From positions 1 to 61,233 of the forward strand of contig NZ_FPAZ01000022.1 of assembly GCF_900116435.1 (NCBI RefSeq): 61,233 nt of DNA. The letters run 5' to 3'. This DNA is from Pseudoalteromonas lipolytica. Its GTDB lineage: Bacteria > Pseudomonadota > Gammaproteobacteria > Enterobacterales > Alteromonadaceae. The translations under genes and the position numbers were made by a program. The notes under the pieces were generated by a model. That model was not told the DNA's origin. It did no database searches and saw only the letters and a list, made by a program, of their open reading frames with translations. How positions within the stretch are numbered: position 1 is the stretch's first letter; each line of letters starts with the position of its first letter. Of the stretch, positions 35,043 to 43,602 are shown one piece after another.

Positions 35043-35492
35043 ATGAAACGTATACTAACTTTAGCTTTGGCTGGTTTATTAACGGCATGTTCTAGCCAAA
35101 TTCAAATGCCGAATATCGATGATATTCTGCCCAGTAAAGACTTAGACCGTACCATGTATTTACGGGGTGACTTTACCTTGTGGGATGCAGAACCTCAGTA
35201 CCAATTTTACCAAGTTGCTCCGGGGATTTTTCAAACGGATGTGAAGTTTTCTACACCTGGCAAAGTGTATGAGTTTAAAGTCGCCGATGCTGATTTCAGC
35301 CAAGGCTATAACTGTGGTTTCAGTGATACCGACCCAGCAGGTCAAGCACTCATTTTAGGTGAGGCTGCAAGCGCCGATTGCAACACAATCTATAACTACT
35401 TCAGCTTTAAACCTGCGGCAAAAGGGGTTTATGTAGTGAGTTTTGATTACCGCAATAGCAATCAACCAAAAGTAACAGTCACGAAAAAATAA
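35043..35492 (+). CDS. Small lipoprotein with a possible carbohydrate-binding fold
   Basis: A 149-residue lipoprotein of unknown role. The signal peptide ends in the lipobox LTAC (Cys16). The mature domain has the pattern MYLRGDFTLWDAEPQYQF followed by APGIFQTDVKF and short beta strands ending GVYVVSFDYRNSNQPKVTV. This looks like an immunoglobulin-like starch- or pullulan-binding domain, but that is a resemblance by eye. Two cysteines (YNCGF, ADCNT) may form a disulfide. It lies 18 nt after the glyS terminator. Confidence 0.65.
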   Translation: MKRILTLALAGLLTACSSQIQMPNIDDILPSKDLDRTMYLRGDFTLWDAEPQYQFYQVAPGIFQTDVKFSTPGKVYEFKVADADFSQGYNCGFSDTDPAGQALILGEAASADCNTIYNYFSFKPAAKGVYVVSFDYRNSNQPKVTVTKK

Positions 35493-35525
35493 CGCTAAGA
35501 GTTGAGTGACGCTAAGTGTTGAGTG
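35492..35525. repeat. Two tandem 17-bp repeats
   Basis: ACGCTAAGAGTTGAGTG (35492-35508) and ACGCTAAGTGTTGAGTG (35509-35525) abut and differ by one base. They start at the last base of the lipoprotein stop codon. Confidence 0.85.
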
Positions 35526-35578
35526 GGCGATTGATTATTTACATCAAAGTTGACAAAGCCCACTCTGATTTTATTTTT
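35521..35578 (+). terminator. Possible terminator of the small lipoprotein gene
   Basis: GAGTGGGC (35521-35528) pairs with GCCCACTC (35558-35565) around a 29-nt loop and is followed by a T-rich stretch. The long loop makes it uncertain. Confidence 0.45.
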
Positions 35579-35604
35579 TAGCTCGTAGCTCGTAGCTCGT
35601 AGCC
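35579..35604. repeat. 7-bp tandem repeat (TAGCTCG)x3
   Basis: Three perfect copies of TAGCTCG plus a partial fourth lie at the tusA stop codon; the partial copy overlaps its first base. Copy number could vary by slippage. Confidence 0.9.
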
Positions 35605-35843
35605 TACAATCCTTTCTTCACCAAGTATCGATACGGTGCTTGCTCTACCTCTTTCGCCACGAGTGTGTGATCCATAAAGGTACAAAAGCTGGGAATGTCG
35701 CGGGTGGTTGATGGGTCATCAGCGATGATAAGTAAAGTCTCGCCATCTTTCATTTTGCGCACAGCACCACGCACCATCATCACCGGTTCTGGACAACGAA
35801 GGCCAAGTGCATCTAATTGGTGATCGGGATTATCAAAGCTCAT
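35604..35843 (-). CDS. tusA: Sulfurtransferase TusA family protein
   Basis: A sulfur carrier that passes sulfur from IscS toward tRNA 2-thiouridine synthesis. The 79-residue protein has the family signature LDALGLRCPEPVMMVRGAVR with the active-site cysteine. The start is ATG 35843, with AGG 8-9 nt upstream, giving nearly the E. coli length (81); an in-frame extension to 35897 is not supported. It lies alone between a repeat-rich gap and the fadA terminator. Confidence 0.92.
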   Translation of the reverse strand: MSFDNPDHQLDALGLRCPEPVMMVRGAVRKMKDGETLLIIADDPSTTRDIPSFCTFMDHTLVAKEVEQAPYRYLVKKGL

Positions 35844-35934
35844 GGCAGACCTATAAAATGAAAGTAACGAATAGTAAGGGGCTATTTTAGCTTTCAATCA
35901 CTATTGGTTTCAATAACCGAATTCAAAGCAAATA

Positions 35935-35969
35935 AAAAAGGTGTACTGTGCGTGACAGTACACCTTTTT
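35935..35969. terminator. fadBA terminator (bidirectional shape)
   Basis: A perfect 15-bp inverted repeat AAAAAGGTGTACTGT/ACAGTACACCTTTTT with a GCGTG loop, 30 nt past fadA. It is U-rich at the 3' end of the minus-strand transcript. Confidence 0.9.
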
Positions 35970-35998
35970 ATCACCAAGATGTTCGGCTAATGAGCGTG

Positions 35999-37165
35999 TT
36001 ATTCAACGCGCTCAAATACAGTTGCAATACCTTGGCCTAGACCAATACACATGGTTGCTAAACCGTATTTTGCATTCTTGTCTTCCATTAGGTGAACAAG
36101 CGTTGTGCTGATACGAGAGCCTGAACAACCAAGTGGGTGACCAAGCGCGATTGCACCACCATTAAGGTTCACTTTTTCATCTACTACATCCATCAGACCG
36201 AGGTCTTTTAATACCGGTAGTGATTGTGCTGCAAACGCTTCGTTAAGCTCAGCAACATCGATATCATCAATTGTGATACCCGCTTGTTTAAGCGCTTTTT
36301 GTGATGCTGGAACTGGGCCGTAACCCATAATAGATGGATCGCAACCTGCAACCGCCATTGATTTAATGCGCGCACGAATAGGTAAACCAAGTTCTTTGGC
36401 TTTTTCTTCGCTCATTACCAGCATGGCTGATGCACCGTCAGACAGTGCAGATGAAGTACCTGCTGTTACGCTACCTGATGCAGGGTTGAACACAGGACGA
36501 AGCTGAGATAAACCTTCAACAGTTGTCTCTGGGCGAATTACTTCATCGTCTTCAACAAGAATTAATGAACCGTCTGCGTCGTGACCTTCCATCGGTAGGA
36601 TCTCGCGACGGAAACGACCTTCAACAGTCGCAGCGTGTGCGCGTTGGTGTGAGCGGTAAGCAAACTCATCTTGCTGCTGACGGCTAATGCCGTGAAGCGT
36701 TGCAAGGTACTCAGCTGTTAAGCCCATAACACCTGCAGCTTGTGCAACAGACGTTGATAAACCAGGGTGGAAATCATTACCGTGAGTCATCGGTACATGA
36801 CCCATATGCTCAACACCCCCGATGATATAAGTATCACCCGCACCCGTCATAATAGCGCGTGCCGCATCGTGCAATGCTTGCATTGATGAGCCACATAAAC
36901 GGTTAACTGTTACTGCAGGTACTGAGTGTGGGATACCGGCTAATAATGCTGCGTTACGGGCAATGTTAAAACCTTGCTCGAGAGTTTGCTGCACACAACC
37001 CCAGTAAATATCATCAATCGATGCTGGGTCTACGGCTGGGTTACGCTCTAACAAACCTTTCATTAAGTGAGCACTTAAATCTTCCGCACGTTTATGTTTG
37101 AATACGCCGTTTTTTGAACGGCCCATTGGTGTGCGGATACAATCTACGATTACTGGATTATTCAT
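35999..37165 (-). CDS. fadA: 3-ketoacyl-CoA thiolase FadA
   Basis: The beta subunit of the fatty-acid oxidation complex, releasing acetyl-CoA from 3-ketoacyl-CoA. The 388-residue protein has the acylated Cys in VNRLCGSSMQALHDAARA (about residue 92) and the C-terminal NGGAIALGHPLGCSGSR with catalytic His and Cys. The start ATG 37165 has AAGGA at a 7-nt spacing; the in-frame extension to 37246 overlaps fadB and is rejected. It follows fadB by 4 nt. Confidence 0.97.
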   Translation of the reverse strand: MNNPVIVDCIRTPMGRSKNGVFKHKRAEDLSAHLMKGLLERNPAVDPASIDDIYWGCVQQTLEQGFNIARNAALLAGIPHSVPAVTVNRLCGSSMQALHDAARAIMTGAGDTYIIGGVEHMGHVPMTHGNDFHPGLSTSVAQAAGVMGLTAEYLATLHGISRQQQDEFAYRSHQRAHAATVEGRFRREILPMEGHDADGSLILVEDDEVIRPETTVEGLSQLRPVFNPASGSVTAGTSSALSDGASAMLVMSEEKAKELGLPIRARIKSMAVAGCDPSIMGYGPVPASQKALKQAGITIDDIDVAELNEAFAAQSLPVLKDLGLMDVVDEKVNLNGGAIALGHPLGCSGSRISTTLVHLMEDKNAKYGLATMCIGLGQGIATVFERVE

Positions 37166-37169
37166 GTTC

Positions 37170-39329
37170 TTATCCTTCCACCTTATAGAATACACGGCCT
37201 TCTTCGGCCCATTTGCGAGTTTCATCTGATACTTGGTAAATCGCACCTAGGTGAGCATATTTGTCTGCTGTTGCAACAAAGTTTGCTAAACCAGTTTGAT
37301 CTAAGTAACGGAATGCACCGCCTCTAAATGGAGGGAAACCAATACCGTAAATGAGCGCCATATCTGCTTCTTGCGGCGACGCTACAATACCTTCTTGAAG
37401 ACAAAGTAGTACTTCGTTGATCATCGGTACCATACAACGGTCAATGATTTCTTGCTTGTCGAAGTCTTTAGGTGCATCGGTAATAGCACTTAAAAGTTCA
37501 ACCGCTTTTGCATCGTGTGCCTTTTTCAAGCGACCACGGCGGTCTGGTGCATATTGGTAAAAACCAGCCCCATTTTTCTGACCAAAACGTTTTTCATTAG
37601 CAAATACAGAAACGGGATCTTTCTCTTGGCGAGCCATTCGCTCAGGGAAACCATCAGCCATAACGCCAGTACAGTGGTAAGCCGTATCAATACCCACAAC
37701 ATCAAGCAGATATGCAGGACCCATTGGCCAGCCAAACACGTTTTCCATTACTTTATCTACTTTGGCGAAATCAGCGCCTTCAACAACAAGTTTGCTGAAG
37801 CCTGCAAAGTAAGGGAACAATACGCGGTTAACAAAGAAACCTGGGCAGTCGTTTACAACAATAGGTGATTTACCTAGTTTTAAGGCGTAATCAACCACTG
37901 CATTGATTGTTGCTTCTGATGTCTTTTCACCACGGATGATTTCGACAAGTGGCATTTTTGGCACTGGGTTAAAGAAGTGCATGCCACAGAAGTTTTCTGG
38001 TTTTTCAAGCGCTGAGGCTAACTCATCTATACGAATAGTTGATGTGTTTGACGTTAAAATAGTGCCCTCTGGTAGGTCTTTTTCAAGGCCCGATAAAACA
38101 GCTTGTTTTACCTTAGGGTTTTCAACAACGGCTTCAACTACAATATCAACACCTTGAAGGTCAGCATCGTTTAGCGTCGGTTTGATTTTACCTAACGTGG
38201 CAACCATCTTGTCCATTGCCATGTGGCCACGTTGTACTTTTTTGCCAAGTAATTTAGAGGCTTCGCCCATACCTAAATCAAGCGCATCTTGATTAATGTC
38301 TTTCATGACAATCGGCGTGCCTTTATAAGCAGACTGGTATGCAATACCGCCACCCATAATACCTGCGCCTAATACAGCCGCCTGTTTAATTTTAAGCTCG
38401 CTGTTTTTGGCTTGTTTCTTCGCTTTACCTTTGATGTATTGGTCTGCTAAGAAAATACCTGTTTGTGCAGCAGCTTCGCTCGTTGCGGCAAGTTTGGCAA
38501 AGTTCGTGTTCTCAATTGCCATCGCTTCGGCACGTTCACAGTTTGCCGCTGCTTTAATGGTTTTTACAGCCATAACAGGTGCTGGGTAGTGACCTTTAGT
38601 CTGACCCATTACCATGCCTTCGGCCATTGCAAAGCTCATACCTTGCTCAACACGGTTCATTTTCAGTGGTTGTAATTTTACTTGTCGTTTTGCTTGCCAA
38701 TCTAGCTTGCCAGAAATAGCTTGCTCAAGTGTTGCAATACTTGACTCTAAAAGTTTGTTAGTACTAACTACCGCATCAAATGCACCTACTTTGAGTGCAT
38801 CATTCGCGCGGTTTTCTTTGCCTGTTGTGATCCATGTCATCGCATTATCAGCGCCAATCAGGCGTGGAAGACGAACAGTGCCACCAAAACCAGGCATAAT
38901 GCCTAATTTTACTTCAGGAAGGCCAATTTTAGCCTCAGTGCTAGCAACACGGTAATCGGTAGCAAGTGCCCACTCACACCCGCCGCCAAGCGCCATGCCA
39001 TTTACAGCACTTAACGTTGGGAAAGGTAAATCTTCAATTGCGTCAAAAACGTCTGTTGCATTTTTGATCCATGCAACCAATTCTTCTTGAGGTTTAGTGA
39101 AAGTCGGTAAAAATTCGAAGATGTCGGCGCCGATAATAAAGTGATCTTTATCGCTGGTGAACACCATGCCTTTGATATCTGAGTTTGCTGCTAATTCTTT
39201 TAATGCCGAAGCGCAATCTTGCAAGGTTTGCTGAGAAAGTTTGTTTACTGAGCCATCAGCACAGAACTTAAACTCGGCGATGTTGTCCTTGATGAAAGCA
39301 ACTTCAAATGAATCGCTTTTATATAACAT
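37170..39329 (-). CDS. fadB: Fatty acid oxidation complex subunit alpha FadB
   Basis: A multifunctional enzyme: enoyl-CoA hydratase, 3-hydroxyacyl-CoA dehydrogenase, and isomerase/epimerase. The 719-residue protein has an N-terminal crotonase domain (NGMALGGGCEWALATDYRV; LGIMPGFGGTVRLPRL) and a dehydrogenase domain from about residue 315 with NAD motif AVLGAGIMGGGIAYQSA and catalytic segment GMHFFNPVPKMPLVEI. Start ATG 39329 with GGGAG 7 nt upstream; the upstream in-frame extension is rejected. It forms the fadBA operon. Confidence 0.97.
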   Translation of the reverse strand: MLYKSDSFEVAFIKDNIAEFKFCADGSVNKLSQQTLQDCASALKELAANSDIKGMVFTSDKDHFIIGADIFEFLPTFTKPQEELVAWIKNATDVFDAIEDLPFPTLSAVNGMALGGGCEWALATDYRVASTEAKIGLPEVKLGIMPGFGGTVRLPRLIGADNAMTWITTGKENRANDALKVGAFDAVVSTNKLLESSIATLEQAISGKLDWQAKRQVKLQPLKMNRVEQGMSFAMAEGMVMGQTKGHYPAPVMAVKTIKAAANCERAEAMAIENTNFAKLAATSEAAAQTGIFLADQYIKGKAKKQAKNSELKIKQAAVLGAGIMGGGIAYQSAYKGTPIVMKDINQDALDLGMGEASKLLGKKVQRGHMAMDKMVATLGKIKPTLNDADLQGVDIVVEAVVENPKVKQAVLSGLEKDLPEGTILTSNTSTIRIDELASALEKPENFCGMHFFNPVPKMPLVEIIRGEKTSEATINAVVDYALKLGKSPIVVNDCPGFFVNRVLFPYFAGFSKLVVEGADFAKVDKVMENVFGWPMGPAYLLDVVGIDTAYHCTGVMADGFPERMARQEKDPVSVFANEKRFGQKNGAGFYQYAPDRRGRLKKAHDAKAVELLSAITDAPKDFDKQEIIDRCMVPMINEVLLCLQEGIVASPQEADMALIYGIGFPPFRGGAFRYLDQTGLANFVATADKYAHLGAIYQVSDETRKWAEEGRVFYKVEG

Positions 39330-39357
39330 TATTATTCTCCCTAGTTTATTAACTAAG

Positions 39358-39373
39358 ACTGGTACGATGAGTT
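39358..39373. promoter_or_regulatory. FadR-like operator upstream of fadB
   Basis: ACTGGTACGATGAGTT resembles the E. coli FadR half-site arrangement ACTGGTCNGACCAGTT, with three mismatches outside the unspecified base, 29-44 nt upstream of fadB. Other gamma-proteobacterial regulators (PsrA) also control fad genes, so the regulator is uncertain. Confidence 0.4.
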
Positions 39374-39523
39374 TGCATTTCAATCAGTGTGCTTGCTTTA
39401 AAATAAAAATGCAACGAAAAATTTACTGCGCTTTATCGCGATTGGTTAAAATATAGCTGGTTTGCTGCTAAGGTGTAGGGGAAGTTTTTATTATTAATTC
39501 TTTAATTTTTGTTAAAGGCCATC

Positions 39524-41410
39524 ATGAAAAAACAATTTCTTGGTTGGACGGCTGCCGCATTACTTTTTCCTTTTTTTGCAGCTGGTGCCAACGATAAACA
39601 TGACGCTTTTTTAAAAGCTGAAAAAAAGGCGCGGTACGGTAACTATGAAGACATGAAAAAGGTGACAGGGGAGCTTGATCATCCCTTAAAACCTTATGTC
39701 GAAAAAGCCTATTGGCAGCGTAACCCAAGTCTGCAACACCAAACTGAAATCGAAAACTATTTAAACGTCTATCAAAATACGCCACTTGAATGGCCTGTTC
39801 GAAAAGCGTGGCTTGAATACCTAAAGAAGCAGAATAAAAAAGCGGCGTATATTCGTAATTATCGTGAAACCAGCAATAATGAGCTGACGTGTCCCTATTT
39901 AAGCTTTCAATTAGATTTAGGGGCACCTGAAAATGCCATCATGAATCAAGTAAGCGACTTATGGGTGGTCGGTAAATCGCAACCTAAAGAGTGCGATAGC
40001 TTATTTTCGCTGTGGAAAAAAAAGGGGTACCAAACTCCTGATCGCGTATGGCAACGAGTCACACTGGCCGCAGAAGGCGGTGCGTCGAGTTTATTGCCTT
40101 ATTTAAAAACCTTATTACCCGAACATGAGCAATATTTAGCTGACTTATATTTAAAAGTTCGCAAAGACCCGAGCGCGTCTGCTGGACTTTACCGCTATAA
40201 GAAAAAATCAGCCAAAGAAGGGCAAATTGCGTTGTATGGCGTAAGACGTTTGGTGTGGCGCGACAAAGAACTCGCGCTTAGAGCGTGGGAAAAGATTGAA
40301 AAAATGTTCTCCTACACTGACGAGCAAAAGGCTGATGTGTATTACAATTTTGCACTATCTTTAGCATCTAGTGGTCATAAAGAAGCTCGCTTTTGGCTAA
40401 ATAAGGTGCCGAAAGACCGCCAAACTAGCAAGCTTATGCAGTGGCAATTAGCAAACATGCTTGAGCTACAAGACTGGTCTGGCATTGTGGCTTTTTTTAC
40501 CGGCAAAGAAAATTTAACGCTAGGGCAGCAATACTGGTTAGCTTATAGCTTGAATCAGCGTGGTGAAGTAGAGCGCGCGCGACAAATTTGGCAAACGGTG
40601 GCCAAAGAGCGTGATTACTATGGTTTTCTTGCGTCTGCGCGGTTAGGTATACCTGTTAGTTTAAATAATAAAGAGCTGAATATTAGCGATAAACTCAAGC
40701 TTGAGGTTGCGAATGCGCCAGGCTTTAAGCGTGCCCGTGCTTTGTACGAATTAGATCGTTTTACAGCAGCTCGCCGCGAATGGAATTATTTAACCGATAC
40801 CTCAACCAAAGAAGAAAAACTGGCAGCATCAATGCTAGCAGCAGATCTTGATTGGTACGACAGCACTATTTATACCTTGGCACAAATTAAAGAGTGGGAT
40901 TACGTTGATTTACGTTTTCCGTTCGCATTTCGAAACTTGTTCGAAAACTACAGTAACCGTAGCCATATCGATGTTGCATGGAGTATTGCCATTTCTCGCC
41001 GTGAAAGCTCGTTTGCGCCAGATGCTCGTTCACATGCGAATGCTCATGGCTTAATGCAGTTATTACCTAGCACAGCCAAATATATGAATAAAAGCACGGT
41101 GTCACGTAGTGTACTTTATCAGCCTCGTACTAATATTCGTCTTGGTAGTGAATACCTGAAGTATTTGAAGAAAAAAAATCATGGTAATGAAATTTTAGCG
41201 ACGGCCTCTTACAATGCTGGCTATCATCGCATTAAGCGCTGGCTACCAGAGCAAGCAATGCCTGCTGAGTTGTGGATTGAATTGATCCCCTTCACTGAAA
41301 CACGTAACTACGTTAAAAATGTGTTCGCTTACAGGCAGGTATATCACACCCGCCTTGGTCGAGATGGTAATGTACTTGCGCCCATTCTCGATATGAAAAT
41401 GGGTGGCTAA
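39524..41410 (+). CDS. slt: Soluble lytic murein transglycosylase Slt
   Basis: Periplasmic enzyme that cleaves peptidoglycan glycan strands with formation of 1,6-anhydro muramic acid. The 628-residue protein has a signal peptide (KKQFLGWTAAALLFPFFAAGA), a long superhelical alpha-domain of about 420 residues, and a C-terminal SLT domain with catalytic Glu in SRRESSFAPDARS and the motifs GLMQLLPSTA and ATASYNAGYHRI. Start ATG 39524 has AAAGG upstream; the upstream TTG is rejected. It is close in size to E. coli Slt70 (645). Confidence 0.95.
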   Translation: MKKQFLGWTAAALLFPFFAAGANDKHDAFLKAEKKARYGNYEDMKKVTGELDHPLKPYVEKAYWQRNPSLQHQTEIENYLNVYQNTPLEWPVRKAWLEYLKKQNKKAAYIRNYRETSNNELTCPYLSFQLDLGAPENAIMNQVSDLWVVGKSQPKECDSLFSLWKKKGYQTPDRVWQRVTLAAEGGASSLLPYLKTLLPEHEQYLADLYLKVRKDPSASAGLYRYKKKSAKEGQIALYGVRRLVWRDKELALRAWEKIEKMFSYTDEQKADVYYNFALSLASSGHKEARFWLNKVPKDRQTSKLMQWQLANMLELQDWSGIVAFFTGKENLTLGQQYWLAYSLNQRGEVERARQIWQTVAKERDYYGFLASARLGIPVSLNNKELNISDKLKLEVANAPGFKRARALYELDRFTAARREWNYLTDTSTKEEKLAASMLAADLDWYDSTIYTLAQIKEWDYVDLRFPFAFRNLFENYSNRSHIDVAWSIAISRRESSFAPDARSHANAHGLMQLLPSTAKYMNKSTVSRSVLYQPRTNIRLGSEYLKYLKKKNHGNEILATASYNAGYHRIKRWLPEQAMPAELWIELIPFTETRNYVKNVFAYRQVYHTRLGRDGNVLAPILDMKMGG

Positions 41411-41507
41411 ATTAAAATACAAACGAGGCTCATCCCCCCTCAGTTGGGGGTTATGGCCGACTATGATAGACTGCAAGTAAGTTAAATTTACTAGAGATGG
41501 GTTTACT

Positions 41508-42830
41508 ATGGATAAATTAGCGGTGTTATATGCCGAACATATTGCAACCTTGCAACAGCGTACTCGTACTATTACTGAACGTGAGGGTTTAGAAGGGCTC
41601 GTAATTCACTCAGGCCAAGCTAAGCGTCAGTTCTTAGATGACATGTATTATCCGTTTAAAGTGAATCCGCAATTTAAAGCTTGGTTACCTGTTATTGATA
41701 ATCCGCATTGTTGGATTGTCGTCGACGGTGCATCTAAGCCGAAACTAATTTTTTATCGTCCAGTGGATTTTTGGCATAAAGTGCCTGATGAGCCGCGTGA
41801 TTTTTGGGCTGAGTATTTTGATATTGAGCTTTTAGTACAACCTGATCAGGTTGAAAAACTACTCCCTTATGATAAAGCAAATTATGCATATATCGGTGAG
41901 TACTTAGAGGTCGCACAAGCGCTGGGTTTCAGCATTATGAATCCTGAGCCAGTGATGAACTACTTACATTTCCATCGAGCTTATAAAACGCAGTACGAAC
42001 TTGAGTGTCTTCGCCAAGCGAACCGTATCGCCGTAGAGGGTCATAAAGCGGCGCGTGATACGTTCTTTAATGGTGGTTCTGAGTTTGATATTCAGCACGC
42101 TTATCTAATGGCTACACGCCAAAGTGAAAACGAGATGCCTTACGGAAATATCGTTGCACTGAATGAAAATTGCGCCATTTTACATTACACGCATTTCGAG
42201 CCAACTGCGCCTCATACACATCACTCATTTTTAATTGATGCAGGTGCAAACTTTAACGGCTATGCTGCGGATATTACTCGTACCTATGATTTTAAAAAGT
42301 CAGGTGAGTTTAGCGATCTCATTCAGGTTATGACTGAGCATCAAATTGCCTTAGGTAAGGCATTGAAACCCGGTCTCTTATACGGCGAGTTACATTTAGA
42401 GTGTCACCAACGTGTCGCACAAGTACTGAGTGATTTTAATATTGTAAAATTACCAGCTGCTGACATTGTTGAACGCGGTATTACTTCAACGTTTTTCCCT
42501 CATGGATTGGGTCATCACCTTGGCTTACAAGTTCATGATATGGGTGGTTTTATGGCTGACGAATCAGGGACGCACCAAGCTCCGCCTGAAGGTCATCCAT
42601 TCCTTCGTTGCACACGTTTAATTGAGAAGAACCAAGTATTTACGATTGAGCCTGGTTTATACTTCATCGATTCATTATTGGGCGACCTTGCTCAAACCGA
42701 TAATAAACAGTTTATTAACTGGGAAAAAGTTGAAGAATTTAAGCCATTTGGCGGTATCCGAATTGAAGATAATATTATCGTTCATGAAGACAGTCTCGAA
42801 AATATGACCCGTGATCTACACTTAGATTAA
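41508..42830 (+). CDS. pepQ: Xaa-Pro dipeptidase PepQ
   Basis: Cleaves Xaa-Pro dipeptides; a dinuclear metal (Mn) enzyme. The 440-residue protein has the pita-bread fold metal ligands in LIDAGANFNGYAADITRTYDF, FPHGLGHHLGLQVHD, FTIEPGLYF and GGIRIEDN. Related enzymes also hydrolyse organophosphates (OPAA from Alteromonas), so side activity is conceivable. It is followed by a terminator and yigZ; fadBA, pepQ, yigZ and trkH cluster here as they do in E. coli. Confidence 0.96.
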   Translation: MDKLAVLYAEHIATLQQRTRTITEREGLEGLVIHSGQAKRQFLDDMYYPFKVNPQFKAWLPVIDNPHCWIVVDGASKPKLIFYRPVDFWHKVPDEPRDFWAEYFDIELLVQPDQVEKLLPYDKANYAYIGEYLEVAQALGFSIMNPEPVMNYLHFHRAYKTQYELECLRQANRIAVEGHKAARDTFFNGGSEFDIQHAYLMATRQSENEMPYGNIVALNENCAILHYTHFEPTAPHTHHSFLIDAGANFNGYAADITRTYDFKKSGEFSDLIQVMTEHQIALGKALKPGLLYGELHLECHQRVAQVLSDFNIVKLPAADIVERGITSTFFPHGLGHHLGLQVHDMGGFMADESGTHQAPPEGHPFLRCTRLIEKNQVFTIEPGLYFIDSLLGDLAQTDNKQFINWEKVEEFKPFGGIRIEDNIIVHEDSLENMTRDLHLD

Positions 42831-42851
42831 CGGCGAGCAAAATAGAGTATA

Positions 42852-42875
42852 GGGGCCACATGGCCCCATTTTTTT
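42852..42875 (+). terminator. pepQ terminator
   Basis: GGGGCC/GGCCCC stem around a short ACAT loop, followed by seven T residues, 20 nt past pepQ and just before yigZ. Confidence 0.8.
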
Positions 42876-42887
42876 AGATAAAACAAT

Positions 42888-43505
42888 ATGCCTGAATATC
42901 AATACCCGGCCGAACCGGTTTTTTATCAAGAAGAAATAAAGAAAAGTACATTTATAGTGCACATTGCGCATACTCCAGACCTCGCGTGTGCAAAAGCGTT
43001 TATTAAAGAAATACAAGATAAATACAGTGACGCGCGTCATAACTGCTGGGCACATGTTGCAGGAAACCCTGGCGGGAGTCATGTTTATGGCTTTTCGGAT
43101 GATGGTGAGCCCAATGGTACGGCGGGTAAACCCATGCTTAATGTGCTGACAGGTTCAGGTATCGGTGAAATTACTGCGGTAGTAACACGCTACTTTGGAG
43201 GAATTAAGCTTGGTACGGGGGGACTTGTGCGCGCATACGGTGGCAGTTTAAATAACGCTATGCGCGAGCTAAAAACTGTGACTAAAGTACCGAGTGTTGA
43301 ACTTATAGGGCAAAGTGACTATAGCGCACAAGGTGCAATTGAGCAGTTACTAAAAAGCCAATATCAGGTGTTAAAAATAGACAAGCAATTTGCCGAGAAC
43401 ATTACTTGGCACATTACCATTGATAGCCGCCAAGCAGAGCAGGCAATCACTGATGTACACGAACTTACTCATGGCGCCGTTGAGCTAAAAATGGGAAAAG
43501 GATGA
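42888..43505 (+). CDS. yigZ: YigZ family protein (IMPACT domain)
   Basis: A 205-residue protein of the UPF0029/IMPACT family, whose eukaryotic relatives bind Gcn1; bacterial function is unknown. The N-terminal domain has HNCWAHVAG, SDDGEPNGTAGKPML and RYFGGIKLGTGGLVRAYG. The C-terminal part is a ferredoxin-like domain related to EF-G domain IV/V. It lies between pepQ and trkH as in E. coli. No clear ribosome site precedes the ATG. Confidence 0.93.
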   Translation: MPEYQYPAEPVFYQEEIKKSTFIVHIAHTPDLACAKAFIKEIQDKYSDARHNCWAHVAGNPGGSHVYGFSDDGEPNGTAGKPMLNVLTGSGIGEITAVVTRYFGGIKLGTGGLVRAYGGSLNNAMRELKTVTKVPSVELIGQSDYSAQGAIEQLLKSQYQVLKIDKQFAENITWHITIDSRQAEQAITDVHELTHGAVELKMGKG

Positions 43506-43602
43506 GTAAGGAAAATAAATACATAGCGTTTACTTACAATTAAGCCTGTAAGACAATAAACTGTATTAGCTAAATCATTTAATAAGAAAGCGATACGCCT
43601 AG

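Noticed and set aside
41434..41450. A G/C hairpin (CCCCC/GGGGG) after slt
   Set aside because: No T run follows, so I did not call it a terminator; it may still weakly pause transcription.
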